A stretch of 64,000 nt of DNA. It comes from Pannonibacter phragmitetus DSM 14782 (GTDB taxonomy: Bacteria > Pseudomonadota > Alphaproteobacteria > Rhizobiales > Stappiaceae). The translations under genes were made by a program, and so were the position numbers. The notes beneath the pieces are model-generated. The model searched no databases, was not told the DNA's origin, and worked only from the letters and a program-made list of their open reading frames with translations. Within the stretch, counting starts at the first letter, position 1; each line of letters begins with the position of its first letter. Below are positions 9,656 to 19,664 of the stretch, one piece after another. The DNA is taken from NCBI RefSeq assembly GCF_000382365.1, contig NZ_KB908234.1:18503-82502 (forward strand), read 5' to 3'.

Positions 9656-10351
9656 ATGACCCAGAACTCCTCGCAGGACACTTCACAGGACACTGGCACC
9701 ACCGCCCCGGGCGCGCAGAAGCAACTGCACAGCGCGGTCATTGCCCGTCAGCTGGAGAACGAGATCATTGCCGGTGAATTGAAGGCAGGCAGCAGGCTGG
9801 ACGAAATTGCCCTGGCCGAACGGTTCGGCGTGTCCCGCACGCCAGTGCGTGAGGCGCTGCATATCCTCGCCTCCCGCCATCTGGCCGAGCGCGTGCCCTA
9901 TCGCGGGGTGATCGTTGCCAGCATCACCCGCGAGCGCATCGACCAGCTGTTCGAGGCCATGGGCGAAATCGAGGCGACCTGCGGGCGCTTTGCCGCCGAG
10001 CGCATGACCATGAGCGAGCGCGCGGCGCTGGAAACACTGCATCTCGATATGGTGGAGATGGCGGAAACCTCCCTCTACGAGGCCTATGAGGACGGCAACA
10101 CCCGTTTCCACACGCTCATTTTCGAGGGAACGCACAACGATGAGCTGATCCAGATCGCGCATGGCCTGCGGCTGAAGCTTGCTCCTTTCCGCCGCTCGCA
10201 GCTGCGGGCCGCCGAGCGGATGAAGAAATCCAACGAGGAACATACACTCATCGTCAGTGCCATCATCGAACGCAACGCAAAGGAAGCCGAGCGCGCCCTG
10301 CGCCGCCATCTCGTCAGCGCGGCAAGGGCTGTTCTGGAGCATATGACCTAG
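9656..10351 (+). CDS. GntR-family regulator with FCD ligand-binding domain
   Basis: A 231-residue FadR-subfamily regulator. The winged helix spans about residues 22-90 (ELKAGSRLDEIALAERFGVS, then RTPVREALHILAS). An all-helical FCD domain follows, with the metal-binding Asp/His pattern in DGNTRFHTLIFEGTHN. Such proteins usually sense a small carboxylate. No adjacent catabolic gene shares its direction: the MBL hydrolase is divergent and ruvX is housekeeping. The target is therefore unknown. Confidence 0.9.
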   Translation: MTQNSSQDTSQDTGTTAPGAQKQLHSAVIARQLENEIIAGELKAGSRLDEIALAERFGVSRTPVREALHILASRHLAERVPYRGVIVASITRERIDQLFEAMGEIEATCGRFAAERMTMSERAALETLHLDMVEMAETSLYEAYEDGNTRFHTLIFEGTHNDELIQIAHGLRLKLAPFRRSQLRAAERMKKSNEEHTLIVSAIIERNAKEAERALRRHLVSAARAVLEHMT

Positions 10352-10543
10352 CGATTTCAGATAATTCGGATGAATATCTCATTGTTTGAGTCAATCGGGT
10401 TGGCCCTCTCCCTCCATGTGAATACGAATTTTTACAGCTGCTTATGCCTGATATTTAAGATCTGATCTCAGGTGGGCACCCGTAGCGGCACACCAGCCCT
10501 CTTCCTCTGGCTTTGGGCCACGGCACCTGATACACGCCAGCTC

Positions 10544-11071
10544 ATGGCAAACGACCCCACGCTTCCGCTTGAAGACTTCATCGCTGCTGTTGCTCCCGGC
10601 AGCCGGCTGATCGGCCTTGACCTTGGCACCAAAACCATCGGTCTGGCGCTGTCGGACATTGGCCGTGGCATTGCCACCCCGCTGGAAACGATCCGGCGCG
10701 AGAAATTCACGCTGGATGCGCAGAAGCTGCTGGCGATCTGTGAAAAGCAGGGCGTGGGAGGGCTGGTCATGGGCCTGCCGCTCAACATGGATGGCAGCGA
10801 GGGCCCGCGCGTGCAGGCGACCCGCGCCTTCGTGCGCAATCTGGCAGAGAAGACACCCCTTCCCGTCACCTATTGGGACGAGCGCCTGTCCACCGCCGCC
10901 GTCACCCGCACGCTGATCGAGGCAGACCGCAGCCGGGCCCGGCGGGCGGAACTCGTCGACAAGATGGCCGCCGCCTACATCCTGCAAGGTTTCCTCGACC
11001 GGCTGGGCTATCTGCAGCAGGCGGAAGAAAAGCCCCGGCGCACCTTCACCATCATCGATGACGAAGACTGA
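10544..11071 (+). CDS. ruvX: Putative pre-16S rRNA nuclease / Holliday junction resolvase-like RuvX (YqgF)
   Basis: A 175-residue RNase H-fold protein. YqgF-family motifs are present: [15 protein letters not shown] near residue 24, [13 protein letters not shown] near 84, [11 protein letters not shown] near 112 and [13 protein letters not shown] near 140. Family members act in 16S rRNA 5'-end maturation, and a junction-resolvase role has also been proposed. I start at MANDPTLPL (10544); an in-frame ATG at 10472 would add 24 non-conserved residues. The 192 bp upstream include an AT-rich stretch near 10360-10460 that may hold the promoter. Confidence 0.92.
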   Translation: MANDPTLPLEDFIAAVAPGSRLIGLDLGTKTIGLALSDIGRGIATPLETIRREKFTLDAQKLLAICEKQGVGGLVMGLPLNMDGSEGPRVQATRAFVRNLAEKTPLPVTYWDERLSTAAVTRTLIEADRSRARRAELVDKMAAAYILQGFLDRLGYLQQAEEKPRRTFTIIDDED

Positions 11072-11083
11072 CGGCGGCCGCCC

Positions 11084-12010
11084 ATGCTGATGACGCTGAG
11101 CGCCCTTCTGCCGGTCATTCTGGTCATTGCCTGCGGCTACGGCGTGGCGCGGGCGGGGCTCATCACCGGCGATCAGTGGCGCGGCGTCGAACGGCTGGCT
11201 TATTACGTCCTGTTTCCGGCGGTACTGTTCCGCACCATTGCAACGGTCGACTTCTCGAAGCTGCCAACCTTCGGCATGGGGTTCTCGCTGATGGGGGCCA
11301 TTCTGGCTCTGGCGGCGCTGCTGCTGGTGATCCGGCTGCCGCTGGAGCGGGTATTGGGCATTGCCGGCCCGCGCTTCACCTCGATCTTTCAGGGTACCTT
11401 GCGGTGGAACGCCATGATCGCGCTGGCCATTGCCGGGAATGCCGTGGGAGAGGACGGGCTGGCCATGCTGGCCATTGCCATGGTGTTCATGATCCCGCTG
11501 CTGAACGTGCTCAGCATTCTTGTGCTGTCACATTATGCCAGCGGCAACCCGCCAGGCGTGGCGAAAATCTGCAGGGATCTGGCGCTCAATCCGTTCATCG
11601 TCTCGATTGCAGCGGGCATTGCCGTGAACCTTGCAGGCCTGCCCCTGCCGGACGCGGTGGACTCCACTCTTGCCATTCTCGGCAGCGCATCGCTGCCAAT
11701 CGGCATCATCTGCGTGGGGGCGAGCCTTGACCTTTCCTCCCTGCGCCGCCCCGGCCCAGCCCTCGCGCTCGGCACCTTCCTGCGCCCCCTGCTGATGCCG
11801 CTGGCAGCCTATGGCTTTACCCTGCTCTTCGGCGTCACAGGCACCCCGCAGCTGGTGGTGATCATCGCCAGCGCCGTGCCAACCGCCAGCAACGCCTATA
11901 TCCTTGCCCGGCAGATGGGCGGCGACGCCAAACTGATGGCGGAAATCATCACGCTTCAAACGCTGGCCGCCGGCGTGACCATTCCGGCAGCCCTGCTGAT
12001 TTTGGGCTGA
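11084..12010 (+). CDS. AEC-family (auxin efflux carrier-like) transporter
   Basis: A 308-residue integral membrane protein with about ten hydrophobic helices in the AEC/PIN-like pattern. These include the N-terminal [20 protein letters not shown] and the central discontinuous helices around [18 protein letters not shown], a conserved block of bacterial members. Bacterial AEC proteins export or exchange small organic acids and similar solutes; the substrate cannot be read here. It follows ruvX by 12 bp and precedes pyrB by 103 bp. Confidence 0.88.
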   Translation: MLMTLSALLPVILVIACGYGVARAGLITGDQWRGVERLAYYVLFPAVLFRTIATVDFSKLPTFGMGFSLMGAILALAALLLVIRLPLERVLGIAGPRFTSIFQGTLRWNAMIALAIAGNAVGEDGLAMLAIAMVFMIPLLNVLSILVLSHYASGNPPGVAKICRDLALNPFIVSIAAGIAVNLAGLPLPDAVDSTLAILGSASLPIGIICVGASLDLSSLRRPGPALALGTFLRPLLMPLAAYGFTLLFGVTGTPQLVVIIASAVPTASNAYILARQMGGDAKLMAEIITLQTLAAGVTIPAALLILG

Positions 12011-12113
12011 AGGCCCGCGAATTGGCTGCGCATGTGGACAGGCGGCACAGAAGCGCCTGCAAAGCCATTCCGCGCTTGTAGACTCGCGGAACAAGCCCTA
12101 TCCAGTTCATTCG

Positions 12114-13070
12114 ATGAGCGCACAAGATAACCATCGAGCAGGCCTTTTCCCCCATCGTCATTTGCTGGGCATGGAAGGCCTTCAACCCCAGGAAATTCTC
12201 GGCCTTCTGGACCGGGCGGATCAGGCTGTCGAAGTCTCCCGCCAGGTTGAAAAGATCAGGCCGGTGCTTCGTGGACGCACCCAGATCAACCTGTTCTTCG
12301 AGGCCTCGACGCGGACGCAATCGTCCTTCGAGATCGCGGGCAAGCGCCTTGGCGCGGATGTGATGAACATGCAGGTCTCCGCTTCTTCGGTGAAGAAGGG
12401 CGAGACGCTGATCGACACAGCTGCGACGCTGAACGCCATGCACCCGGATATCCTCGTCGTGCGCCACCATGCGGCAGGCGCGGTGCATCTGCTGGCGCGC
12501 AAGGTGGGCTGCTCGGTGATCAACGCCGGTGACGGCCAGCACGAGCACCCGACGCAGGCGCTGCTGGATGCGCTGACCATCCGCCGCCACAAGGGCAAGA
12601 TCGCCCGGCTGACGGTTGCCATCTGCGGCGACATCCTGCATTCGCGCGTCGCCCGCTCCAACATCATCCTGCTGAATGCGCTCGGTGCGCGGGTGCGCGT
12701 GGTCGCCCCCTCCACCCTGCTGCCCAGCGGCATCGACCGGATGGGCGTGGAAGTGTTCCGCGACATGAAGGAAGGCCTCAAGGGCGCCGACATCGTCATG
12801 ATGCTGCGCCTGCAGCGCGAGCGCATGAATGGCGCCTTCATTCCGTCCGTGCGCGAGTATTACCGCTATTACGGGCTTGATGCCGAAAAGCTGGCCTATG
12901 CCAAGGAAGATGCGCTCGTCATGCATCCCGGCCCGATGAACCGGGGCGTGGAAATCGACCCGGCAGTGGCCGACGGGCCGCAGAGCCTCATCCGCGAACA
13001 GGTGGAAATGGGCGTGGCCGTGCGCATGGCCGTGCTGGAAGCCCTCGCCGCCCATCTGCCGAACCAGTAG
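12114..13070 (+). CDS. pyrB: Aspartate carbamoyltransferase catalytic subunit
   Basis: A 318-residue enzyme catalysing carbamoyl phosphate plus aspartate to carbamoyl aspartate in pyrimidine synthesis. The carbamoyl-phosphate loop is seen as [20 protein letters not shown] near residue 62. [26 protein letters not shown] and [13 protein letters not shown] mark the remaining active-site segments. It is followed after 11 bp by a dihydroorotase-like gene, the arrangement in which a non-catalytic PyrX stabilises PyrB. Confidence 0.96.
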   Translation: MSAQDNHRAGLFPHRHLLGMEGLQPQEILGLLDRADQAVEVSRQVEKIRPVLRGRTQINLFFEASTRTQSSFEIAGKRLGADVMNMQVSASSVKKGETLIDTAATLNAMHPDILVVRHHAAGAVHLLARKVGCSVINAGDGQHEHPTQALLDALTIRRHKGKIARLTVAICGDILHSRVARSNIILLNALGARVRVVAPSTLLPSGIDRMGVEVFRDMKEGLKGADIVMMLRLQRERMNGAFIPSVREYYRYYGLDAEKLAYAKEDALVMHPGPMNRGVEIDPAVADGPQSLIREQVEMGVAVRMAVLEALAAHLPNQ

Positions 13071-13081
13071 GAGCCTGACCC

Positions 13082-14383
13082 GTGGCCCAAGACACTCCCA
13101 AGCCCCTGGTTCTCAAGAATGCCCGGGTGATCGATCCGGCACGCGGCCTTGATGCGGATGGCAGCGTGATCATCGCCGATGGCACCATTCTGGCTGCCGG
13201 CCCCGAAGCCCAGAACCAGGGCGCGCCCTATGGCGCCGAGATCATCGACTGTGACGGCGCCATCGTCGCGCCCGGCCTCATCGACATGTGCGTGTCGGTG
13301 GGCGAGCCTGGCCACGAGCACCGCGAAACGCTGGCAAGCGCAAGCGAGGCAGCAGCAGCAGGCGGCGTCACCACCATCGTCACCATGCCGGAGACCGATC
13401 CGGTGATCGACGATCCGGCGCTGGTGGATTTCATCCTGCGCCGCGCCCGCGACACGGCCGTGGTCAATGTCCGGCCCATGGCCGCCCTTACCAAGGGCCT
13501 TGCCGGACAGGACATGACCGAAATCGGCCTGTTGCAGGAAGCCGGTGCCGTCGCCTTCACCAATGGCCACAAGTCCGTCCGCAATGCGCAGATCATGCGC
13601 CGGATCATGACCTATGCGCGGGACTTCGGCGCGCTGGTCGTGCACCACACGGAAGACCCGGATCTGGCAGGCGGCACCATGAATGCCGGTCTCAATGCCT
13701 CGTGGAAGGGCCTGTCCGGCGTGCCGCGCGAAGCCGAAATCATCATGATCGAGCGCGACCTGAGGCTCGTCGGCATGTCACGCGGGCGCTATCACGCCAA
13801 TCTCGTCTCCACCTCAGATGGCGCCGCTGCCATTCAGACCGGCAAGGACCGGGGGCTGGACGTGACGGCGGGCGTCTCCATCAACCATCTGACGCAGAAC
13901 GAGAACGACATCGGGCCCTACCGGACCTTCTTCAAGATGTCGCCGCCCCTGCGCGATGAGAATGACCGCATGGCCATGGTGCAGGCGGTGGCCGATGGCA
14001 CCATCGACATCATCTGCTCCAACCATGACCCGCAGGACGTGGAAACCAAGCGCCACCCCTGGGCGGAAGCCGAGGACGGGGCCATCGGCCTTGAAACCCT
14101 GCTGGCCGCCGCCCTGCGGCTCTACCATGCCGGAGACATCGGCCTTCTGCCGCTGTTGCGCGCGATGACGCTGAACCCGGCCAACCGGCTGGGGCTGGAT
14201 GCAGGCCGTCTGACGGCGGGCGCACCGGCGGACGTGATCATCTTTGATCCTGACCGGCCCTGGGTGCTGGAAAAGAAGGCCATCCGCTCCCGCTCCAAGA
14301 ACTCGCCATTTGAAGATGCGCGTTTCTCGGGCCGGGTGCTCACAACCATTGTTGCAGGCCGCAAGGTCTACGATTACGCTTGA
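13082..14383 (+). CDS. pyrX: Dihydroorotase-like protein, probably non-catalytic (PyrX/PyrC' type)
   Basis: A 433-residue amidohydrolase-fold protein with a GTG start, 11 bp after pyrB. The fold and order of blocks match class I dihydroorotase, but key ligands are missing. The usual DxHVHLREPG metal motif reads DMCVSVGEPG, with both histidines lost. The usual TDHAPH segment carrying the catalytic Asp reads CSNHDPQ. Such PyrX proteins form a scaffold complex with aspartate carbamoyltransferase, while a separate PyrC does the chemistry. The true dihydroorotase should therefore be elsewhere in the genome. Confidence 0.88.
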   Translation: MAQDTPKPLVLKNARVIDPARGLDADGSVIIADGTILAAGPEAQNQGAPYGAEIIDCDGAIVAPGLIDMCVSVGEPGHEHRETLASASEAAAAGGVTTIVTMPETDPVIDDPALVDFILRRARDTAVVNVRPMAALTKGLAGQDMTEIGLLQEAGAVAFTNGHKSVRNAQIMRRIMTYARDFGALVVHHTEDPDLAGGTMNAGLNASWKGLSGVPREAEIIMIERDLRLVGMSRGRYHANLVSTSDGAAAIQTGKDRGLDVTAGVSINHLTQNENDIGPYRTFFKMSPPLRDENDRMAMVQAVADGTIDIICSNHDPQDVETKRHPWAEAEDGAIGLETLLAAALRLYHAGDIGLLPLLRAMTLNPANRLGLDAGRLTAGAPADVIIFDPDRPWVLEKKAIRSRSKNSPFEDARFSGRVLTTIVAGRKVYDYA

Positions 14384-14407
14384 CGCAACACCACCGGAGA
14401 TAAACGC

Positions 14408-15061
14408 GTGGACACCGCGCCTACCTTTGATCTGGCCCCGCATCTGATTTTCGCATCCCTCGCCCTTGGCTATCTGCTGGGCTCGATCCCCTTTGGCCTC
14501 GTCATCACCCGCATGGCGGGCCTCGGCGATATCCGCAAGATCGGCTCGGGCAACATCGGCACCACCAATGTGCTGCGCACGGGCAAGAAGTCGCTGGCGG
14601 CAGCAACGCTGCTGGGTGATGCGCTGAAGGGCACTGTGGCGGTGCTGATCGCGGGCTATTTCTTCGGCCCCTCCGCAGCGATGCTTGCCGGTCTTGCCGC
14701 CTTCCTCGGGCACATTTTCCCGGTCTGGCTCGGCTTCAAGGGCGGCAAGGGCGTGGCGACCTATCTGGGCATCCTGCTCGGCCTCAGCTGGCAGGCGGGC
14801 GTTGTCTTTGCGCTGAGCTGGATCCTTGCCGCCTATCTCTTCCGCTTCTCCTCTTTATCGGCCCTGATCGCCAGCCTCATCAGCCCTGTTGTGCTGGTGC
14901 TGCTGGGTCAGATGCAGCTTGCGCTCGTCTTCGCGCTGCTGACCGCCTTCCTGTGGGCCAAGCATCACGAGAATATCCGCCGGCTTCTGAGCGGCACGGA
15001 ATCGAAGATCGGTTCCAAGGCCAAGGCAGCCGCACCTGAAGGGGCAGACACGCCATCATGA
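14408..15061 (+). CDS. plsY: Glycerol-3-phosphate 1-acyltransferase PlsY (acyl-phosphate dependent)
   Basis: A 217-residue multi-pass inner-membrane protein with a GTG start. It transfers an acyl group from acyl-phosphate to glycerol-3-phosphate, the first step of phospholipid synthesis. The three cytosolic active-site motifs are visible: [11 protein letters not shown] near residue 24 and [16 protein letters not shown] near 46; [13 protein letters not shown] near 110; and [17 protein letters not shown] near 183. Its stop overlaps the dprA start by 4 bp. Confidence 0.95.
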   Translation: MDTAPTFDLAPHLIFASLALGYLLGSIPFGLVITRMAGLGDIRKIGSGNIGTTNVLRTGKKSLAAATLLGDALKGTVAVLIAGYFFGPSAAMLAGLAAFLGHIFPVWLGFKGGKGVATYLGILLGLSWQAGVVFALSWILAAYLFRFSSLSALIASLISPVVLVLLGQMQLALVFALLTAFLWAKHHENIRRLLSGTESKIGSKAKAAAPEGADTPS

Positions 15062-16197
15062 AGACAGGCCCGCAGCCCGGCAGAACGATTGTCCTGAGCG
15101 ACCGTCAACGTCTCGCCTGGCTGCGGCTGATCCGCTCGGAAAACGTTGGCCCGGCCACGTTCCGCAGCCTCGTCAACCATTGCGGCTCGGCGGAAGCGGC
15201 CATCGAGGCCCTGCCCGACCTGTCCCGCCGGGGCGGCAAGACCGCTATCCGCATCTGTTCACTGGCCGACGCGGAAGCCGAACTCGAAGCCCATGCCCGC
15301 GCCGGGGCACGGCTCGTGGCCATGGGCGAGGCGGATTATCCTCCGCACCTGCGCCATATCGACGGCCCGCCGCCACTCATCTCCGTGCGCGGAAACGGCA
15401 GCACCCTCGCCAATCCCAGAGCCCTTGCCATCGTCGGAGCGCGCAATGCCTCGCTGGCAGGCCGCAAGTTTGCGGCACAGCTCGCCGGGGAACTGTCTCA
15501 GGCGGGTTTCACCATCGTCTCGGGCCTCGCCCGCGGCATTGATGCCGCCGCGCATGAGGCCTCTATGGGCTTTGGCACCGTCGCCGTATTTGCAGGCGGG
15601 GTGAATGTGCTCTACCCGCCCGAACACGCCAGCCTGCTCGAGCGGCTGCTGGCGGCGGGCGGCAATGCCATCAGCGAAATGCCCTTCGGCTGGAGTCCGC
15701 GCGGGCGCGACTTTCCCCGCCGCAACCGCATCATTTCCGGCCTGTCGCTGGCGGTGATCGTGGTGGAAGCGGCCAAGGGGTCCGGCTCGCTGCATACTGC
15801 CCGCTTCGCGCTGGAACAGAACCGCGAAATCCTCGCCGTCCCCGGCTCGCCGCTCGATCCGCGCTGTGAGGGCTGCAATCACCTGATCCGTCAGGGCGCG
15901 CAGCTGATCACCTCCACCGCCGACATTCTGGAAGCCATCGGCAACCGCGCCGCCCCCGACCTGCCGCCGGACCTGGACCTTGAAGAGCCCTCCTGGGACG
16001 GCCCGGACGGCAACCTGCCGGAAGACAGCGCCCGCGCCCGCCTCATCGAAGCCCTCGGCCCGACGCCGGTCGGCATCGACGAACTCATCCGCGACACCCG
16101 CCTCTCCGCCCGCGCCGTGCATGTGATGCTGCTGGAACTGGAACTTGCCGGGCGGCTGGAACGCCACTCCGGCCAGAGGGTCAGCCTGACGGGGTAA
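15058..16197 (+). CDS. dprA: DNA-processing protein DprA
   Basis: A 379-residue DprA/Smf protein that loads RecA on incoming single-stranded DNA. It has an N-terminal SAM-like domain, a central Rossmann fold ([20 protein letters not shown] near 125; [15 protein letters not shown] near 155; [12 protein letters not shown] near 220) and a C-terminal winged helix from about 320. The ATG overlaps the plsY stop. In alphaproteobacteria plsY-dprA-topA is a common order, as here. Confidence 0.95.
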   Translation: MKTGPQPGRTIVLSDRQRLAWLRLIRSENVGPATFRSLVNHCGSAEAAIEALPDLSRRGGKTAIRICSLADAEAELEAHARAGARLVAMGEADYPPHLRHIDGPPPLISVRGNGSTLANPRALAIVGARNASLAGRKFAAQLAGELSQAGFTIVSGLARGIDAAAHEASMGFGTVAVFAGGVNVLYPPEHASLLERLLAAGGNAISEMPFGWSPRGRDFPRRNRIISGLSLAVIVVEAAKGSGSLHTARFALEQNREILAVPGSPLDPRCEGCNHLIRQGAQLITSTADILEAIGNRAAPDLPPDLDLEEPSWDGPDGNLPEDSARARLIEALGPTPVGIDELIRDTRLSARAVHVMLLELELAGRLERHSGQRVSLTG

Positions 16198-16203
16198 TCT
16201 CCC

Positions 16204-16638
16204 TCATCCCTCGCGCGGACGTTCTGCCCAAAACTCCCTCGCCGGTTCTGGCAGGGTTTCAAGCATGCGGGCGAAGGCCATGCGGTCCACATGCTTCCAT
16301 AGGGCGCGGGCCACGTCTTCGATGGCTGTGGGCGGAGCGAAGTTATGGTGCTGGCGCAGCGCCGCCACCTCACGGGCCATCTCCTCACGGCTCGCAAAGG
16401 GTAGAAATGGCGCTGTCAGATCCCAATCCTTGACAAACATCGCCCGCAGCACCGCCGGAAGCTCATTGGCAAAGCTGAGGCCTGCCGCCACATCCAGCCT
16501 TGCACGGAAGGCCAGCAACACGCCCTGCACCGCCGTATAGGTCTGGTTGCGGGTTGTCAGATCCAGCTCGTTGCGCGCATCTTCAAGGAAGCGCTCGAAC
16601 TGCTGGCTTGCCATCTGATACTCATTCGGCACGGGCAT
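16204..16638 (-). CDS. DUF2267 domain protein
   Basis: A 144-residue protein whose body (residues about 8-130) matches the DUF2267 pattern: an N-terminal FERFLEDARNELDL helix, then TYTAVQGVLLAFRARLDVAAG, LPAVLRAMFVKDWD and FAPPTAIEDVARALW. The biochemical role of the family is unknown. I start at MPVPNEY (16638), a common family beginning; an upstream GTG at 16653 is possible. It is convergent with dprA and divergent from topA. Confidence 0.82.
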   Translation of the reverse strand: MPVPNEYQMASQQFERFLEDARNELDLTTRNQTYTAVQGVLLAFRARLDVAAGLSFANELPAVLRAMFVKDWDLTAPFLPFASREEMAREVAALRQHHNFAPPTAIEDVARALWKHVDRMAFARMLETLPEPAREFWAERPREG

Positions 16639-16910
16639 GGGCAGAAGGTCCACTTGATCGTTTCACCGGTATTGCAGCCTTGCACAGGCCCGGTCCATCA
16701 TGTCACGTGTCTTGCGCCAGCACGGCCTGGCAGTCAAACGCCGTTGACCATTCAGACAGGCAGAATCACAAGCGTGGCTTGACCTTCTGTTCACAAACGG
16801 TCATTTGACAGGCGGGTTTCGATCCTTGATCGTTGCCGGGGGAACAAGAATTTGCAGCGGAAACGGCCGGACAATCTGGTCACGGCCCGCTCACAAGCTT
16901 CTGGATTGTG

Positions 16911-19664
16911 ATGAACATCGTCATTGTGGAATCGCCGGCCAAGGCCAAGACGATCAACAAATACCTGGGACCGGACTATCACGTTCTGGCGTCCTATGGT
17001 CACGTGCGCGACTTGCCGGCGAAGGATGGCTCCGTCCGTCCCGACGAGGACTTTGCCATGATCTGGGAGGTGGACAGCAAGTCCCAGAAGCGCCTCAACG
17101 AGATCGCCGCCGCCGTGAAGGGCGCCGACCGCCTGATCCTCGCAACTGACCCGGATCGCGAAGGAGAGGCTATTTCCTGGCACGTGCTGGATGTGCTGCA
17201 GAAGAAGAAGGTGCTCAAGGACATTCCGGTCGAGCGTGTCGTCTTCAACGCCATCACCAAGCAGTCGATCCTGGAGGCGATGAAAAACCCGCGGCCGATC
17301 GACACACCGCTGGTGGATGCCTATCTCGCCCGCCGTGCGCTCGACTATCTCGTCGGCTTCACCCTCTCCCCCGTCCTGTGGCGCAAGCTGCCGGGTGCGC
17401 GCTCTGCCGGACGTGTGCAGTCCGTGGCGCTGCGCCTCATCTGCGACCGGGAAATGGAGATCGAAACCTTCGTCAAGGAAGAGTACTGGTCGATCCTCGC
17501 CAGCCTGAAAACGCCGAAGGGCGATGGCTTCACCGCATCCGTGGTGGGCTTTGAGGGCAAGAAGCTCGGCCGCCTCGACATCAAGACCGAAGAGCAGGCG
17601 CAGACCATCAAGCGCATGCTGGAAGGCGCCAGCTACCGGGTGGAGAGCGTCGTCTCCAAGCCTGCAAAGCGCCATCCGCAGCCGCCCTTCACCACCTCGA
17701 CGCTGCAGCAGGAAGCTTCCCGCAAGCTCGGTTTCTCGGCCTCGCGCACCATGCAGGTGGCGCAGAAGCTTTATGAGGGCATCACCCTCGGCGGCGAGAC
17801 CACCGGTCTCATCACCTATATGCGTACCGACGGCGTGCAGATCGCGGGCGAAGCCATTGCCGCCGCCCGCCGCGTCATCGGCAGCGACTTTGGCGACAAA
17901 TACGTTCCCGAAAAGCCGCGCTTCTATTCCTCCAAGGCCAAGAACGCCCAGGAAGCGCACGAAGCCGTGCGCCCGACCGATCTTGGCCGCCGCCCGCGCG
18001 ATGTCGCCCGTTTCCTCGATCCTGATCAGGCCCGGCTTTACGAGCTGATCTGGAAGCGCACCATGGCCAGCCAGATGGAATCGGCCGTGCTGGAGCGCAC
18101 CACCATCGATATCGACGCCAGCGGCTCCGGCAAGCATGCCGCCCTGCGCGCAACCGGTTCCGTTGTCCGCTTCGACGGCTTCCTCGCACTCTATCAGGAA
18201 GGCCGCGATGACGACGAGGACGAGGATTCCCGCCGCCTGCCGGCCGTGGACGATGGCGCGCCGCTGAGCCTTGCCGCCGTTGACGGCAAGCCGGGCATTG
18301 ATGCCAGCCAGCATTTCACCACGCCGCCGCCGCGCTACACCGAAGCCAGCATCGTCAAGAAGATGGAAGAGCTGGGCATCGGACGCCCTTCCACCTATGC
18401 CTCGACGCTGCAGACCCTGCGCGACCGCGAATATGTGGATCTCGACAAGAAGCAGCTGGTGCCGCAGGACAAGGGCCGCATCGTCACGGCCTTCCTCGAA
18501 AGCTTCTTCTCCCGCTATGTGGAGTTTGACTTCACCGCGAGCCTTGAAGAGCAGCTCGACCGGATCTCCGCCGGCGAACTGTCCTGGCGCGAGGTGCTGG
18601 CCGCCTTCTGGCGCGATTTCTCCGCCGCCGTGGACGAGACCAAGGACCTGCGCGTTGCCCAGGTGATCGACGCGCTGAACGAGCTGCTGGCCGCCCATAT
18701 CTTCCCCGTGAAGGAAGAGGGCAAGGACCCGCGTGCCTGCCCGTCCTGCGCCACCGGCCAATTGTCGCTGAAGGTCAGCCGCTTCGGCGCCTTCATCGGC
18801 TGCAACAACTATCCCGAATGCAGCTACACCCGCCAGCTGGCACGCGGTGCCGAGGGTGAGGACGGGGAAGCAGCTGCCGACGGTCCGAAGGTGCTGGGCA
18901 CCGATCCGGCCACCGGGCTGGATGTCTCCCTGCGCACCGGCCGCTTTGGCCCCTACGTGCAGCTGGGCGAGGAAGCCAAACCCAAGCGCGCCTCCCTGCC
19001 CCGCGGCTGGTCTGCGGCGGATATCACGCTGGACAAGGCCTTGCAGCTTCTCTCCCTGCCCCGCGAAATCGGACCGCATCCGGAAGACGGCAAGATGATC
19101 TCGGCCGGCATCGGGCGCTTCGGCCCCTTCGTGCTGCATGACGGCACCTATGCGAACCTTTCGTCCGCCGATGAGGTGTTCTCGGCCGGCATCAACCGCG
19201 CCGTCGATCTTCTGGCGGAAAAGCGTGCCAAGGGGGTGCGTGGCCGGGCGGCCCCTGCCGCGCTGAAGGAGCTGGGCGAGCATCCCGATGGCGGGCCCAT
19301 CACCGTGCGCGATGGCCGTTACGGGCCTTACGTCAACTGGGCCAAGGTCAACGCCACCCTGCCCAAAGGCAGTGATCCGCAGGCGGTGACGCTGGAACAG
19401 GCGCTGGAGCTGATTGCGGCCAAGGGCGGCGGCAAGAAGGCTGCGGCGAAGAAGCCGGCCGCAAAGAAGGCTGCCACCACCAAGAAGGCTGCCCCGAAGA
19501 AAGCTGAAAAGGCTGAGGACGGCGAAGCCGCGCCGAAGAAGGCTGCCGCGAAGAAGACCACGGCAACCAAGGCAAAGACCGCGACCGCCAAGACAGCGGC
19601 CGCCAAAGCGCCTGCCAAGAGCAGATCCAAAGCCGGCAGCACTGCCGCAGACGAGGCCAATTGA
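16911..19664 (+). CDS. topA: DNA topoisomerase I
   Basis: A 917-residue type IA topoisomerase that relaxes negative supercoils. The Toprim domain opens with NIVIVESPAKAKTINKYLG and contains ATDPDREGEAISWH near residue 82. The catalytic Tyr is in TGLITYMRTDGVQ near residue 304. A zinc-ribbon (CPSC...CNNYPEC) lies near 605, followed by topoisomerase C-terminal repeats (TGRFGPYVQLGE, RYGPYVNW). The last 80 or so residues are a low-complexity Lys/Ala tail. I start at 16911 (MNIVIVE) because the family begins there; an in-frame upstream ATG adds 26 non-conserved residues. Confidence 0.97.
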   Translation: MNIVIVESPAKAKTINKYLGPDYHVLASYGHVRDLPAKDGSVRPDEDFAMIWEVDSKSQKRLNEIAAAVKGADRLILATDPDREGEAISWHVLDVLQKKKVLKDIPVERVVFNAITKQSILEAMKNPRPIDTPLVDAYLARRALDYLVGFTLSPVLWRKLPGARSAGRVQSVALRLICDREMEIETFVKEEYWSILASLKTPKGDGFTASVVGFEGKKLGRLDIKTEEQAQTIKRMLEGASYRVESVVSKPAKRHPQPPFTTSTLQQEASRKLGFSASRTMQVAQKLYEGITLGGETTGLITYMRTDGVQIAGEAIAAARRVIGSDFGDKYVPEKPRFYSSKAKNAQEAHEAVRPTDLGRRPRDVARFLDPDQARLYELIWKRTMASQMESAVLERTTIDIDASGSGKHAALRATGSVVRFDGFLALYQEGRDDDEDEDSRRLPAVDDGAPLSLAAVDGKPGIDASQHFTTPPPRYTEASIVKKMEELGIGRPSTYASTLQTLRDREYVDLDKKQLVPQDKGRIVTAFLESFFSRYVEFDFTASLEEQLDRISAGELSWREVLAAFWRDFSAAVDETKDLRVAQVIDALNELLAAHIFPVKEEGKDPRACPSCATGQLSLKVSRFGAFIGCNNYPECSYTRQLARGAEGEDGEAAADGPKVLGTDPATGLDVSLRTGRFGPYVQLGEEAKPKRASLPRGWSAADITLDKALQLLSLPREIGPHPEDGKMISAGIGRFGPFVLHDGTYANLSSADEVFSAGINRAVDLLAEKRAKGVRGRAAPAALKELGEHPDGGPITVRDGRYGPYVNWAKVNATLPKGSDPQAVTLEQALELIAAKGGGKKAAAKKPAAKKAATTKKAAPKKAEKAEDGEAAPKKAAAKKTTATKAKTATAKTAAAKAPAKSRSKAGSTAADEAN

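Noticed and set aside
16833..16910. N-terminal extension of topA by 26 codons
   Set aside because: The family begins at the NIVIVESPAKAKT strand, and the extra residues are not conserved in character.
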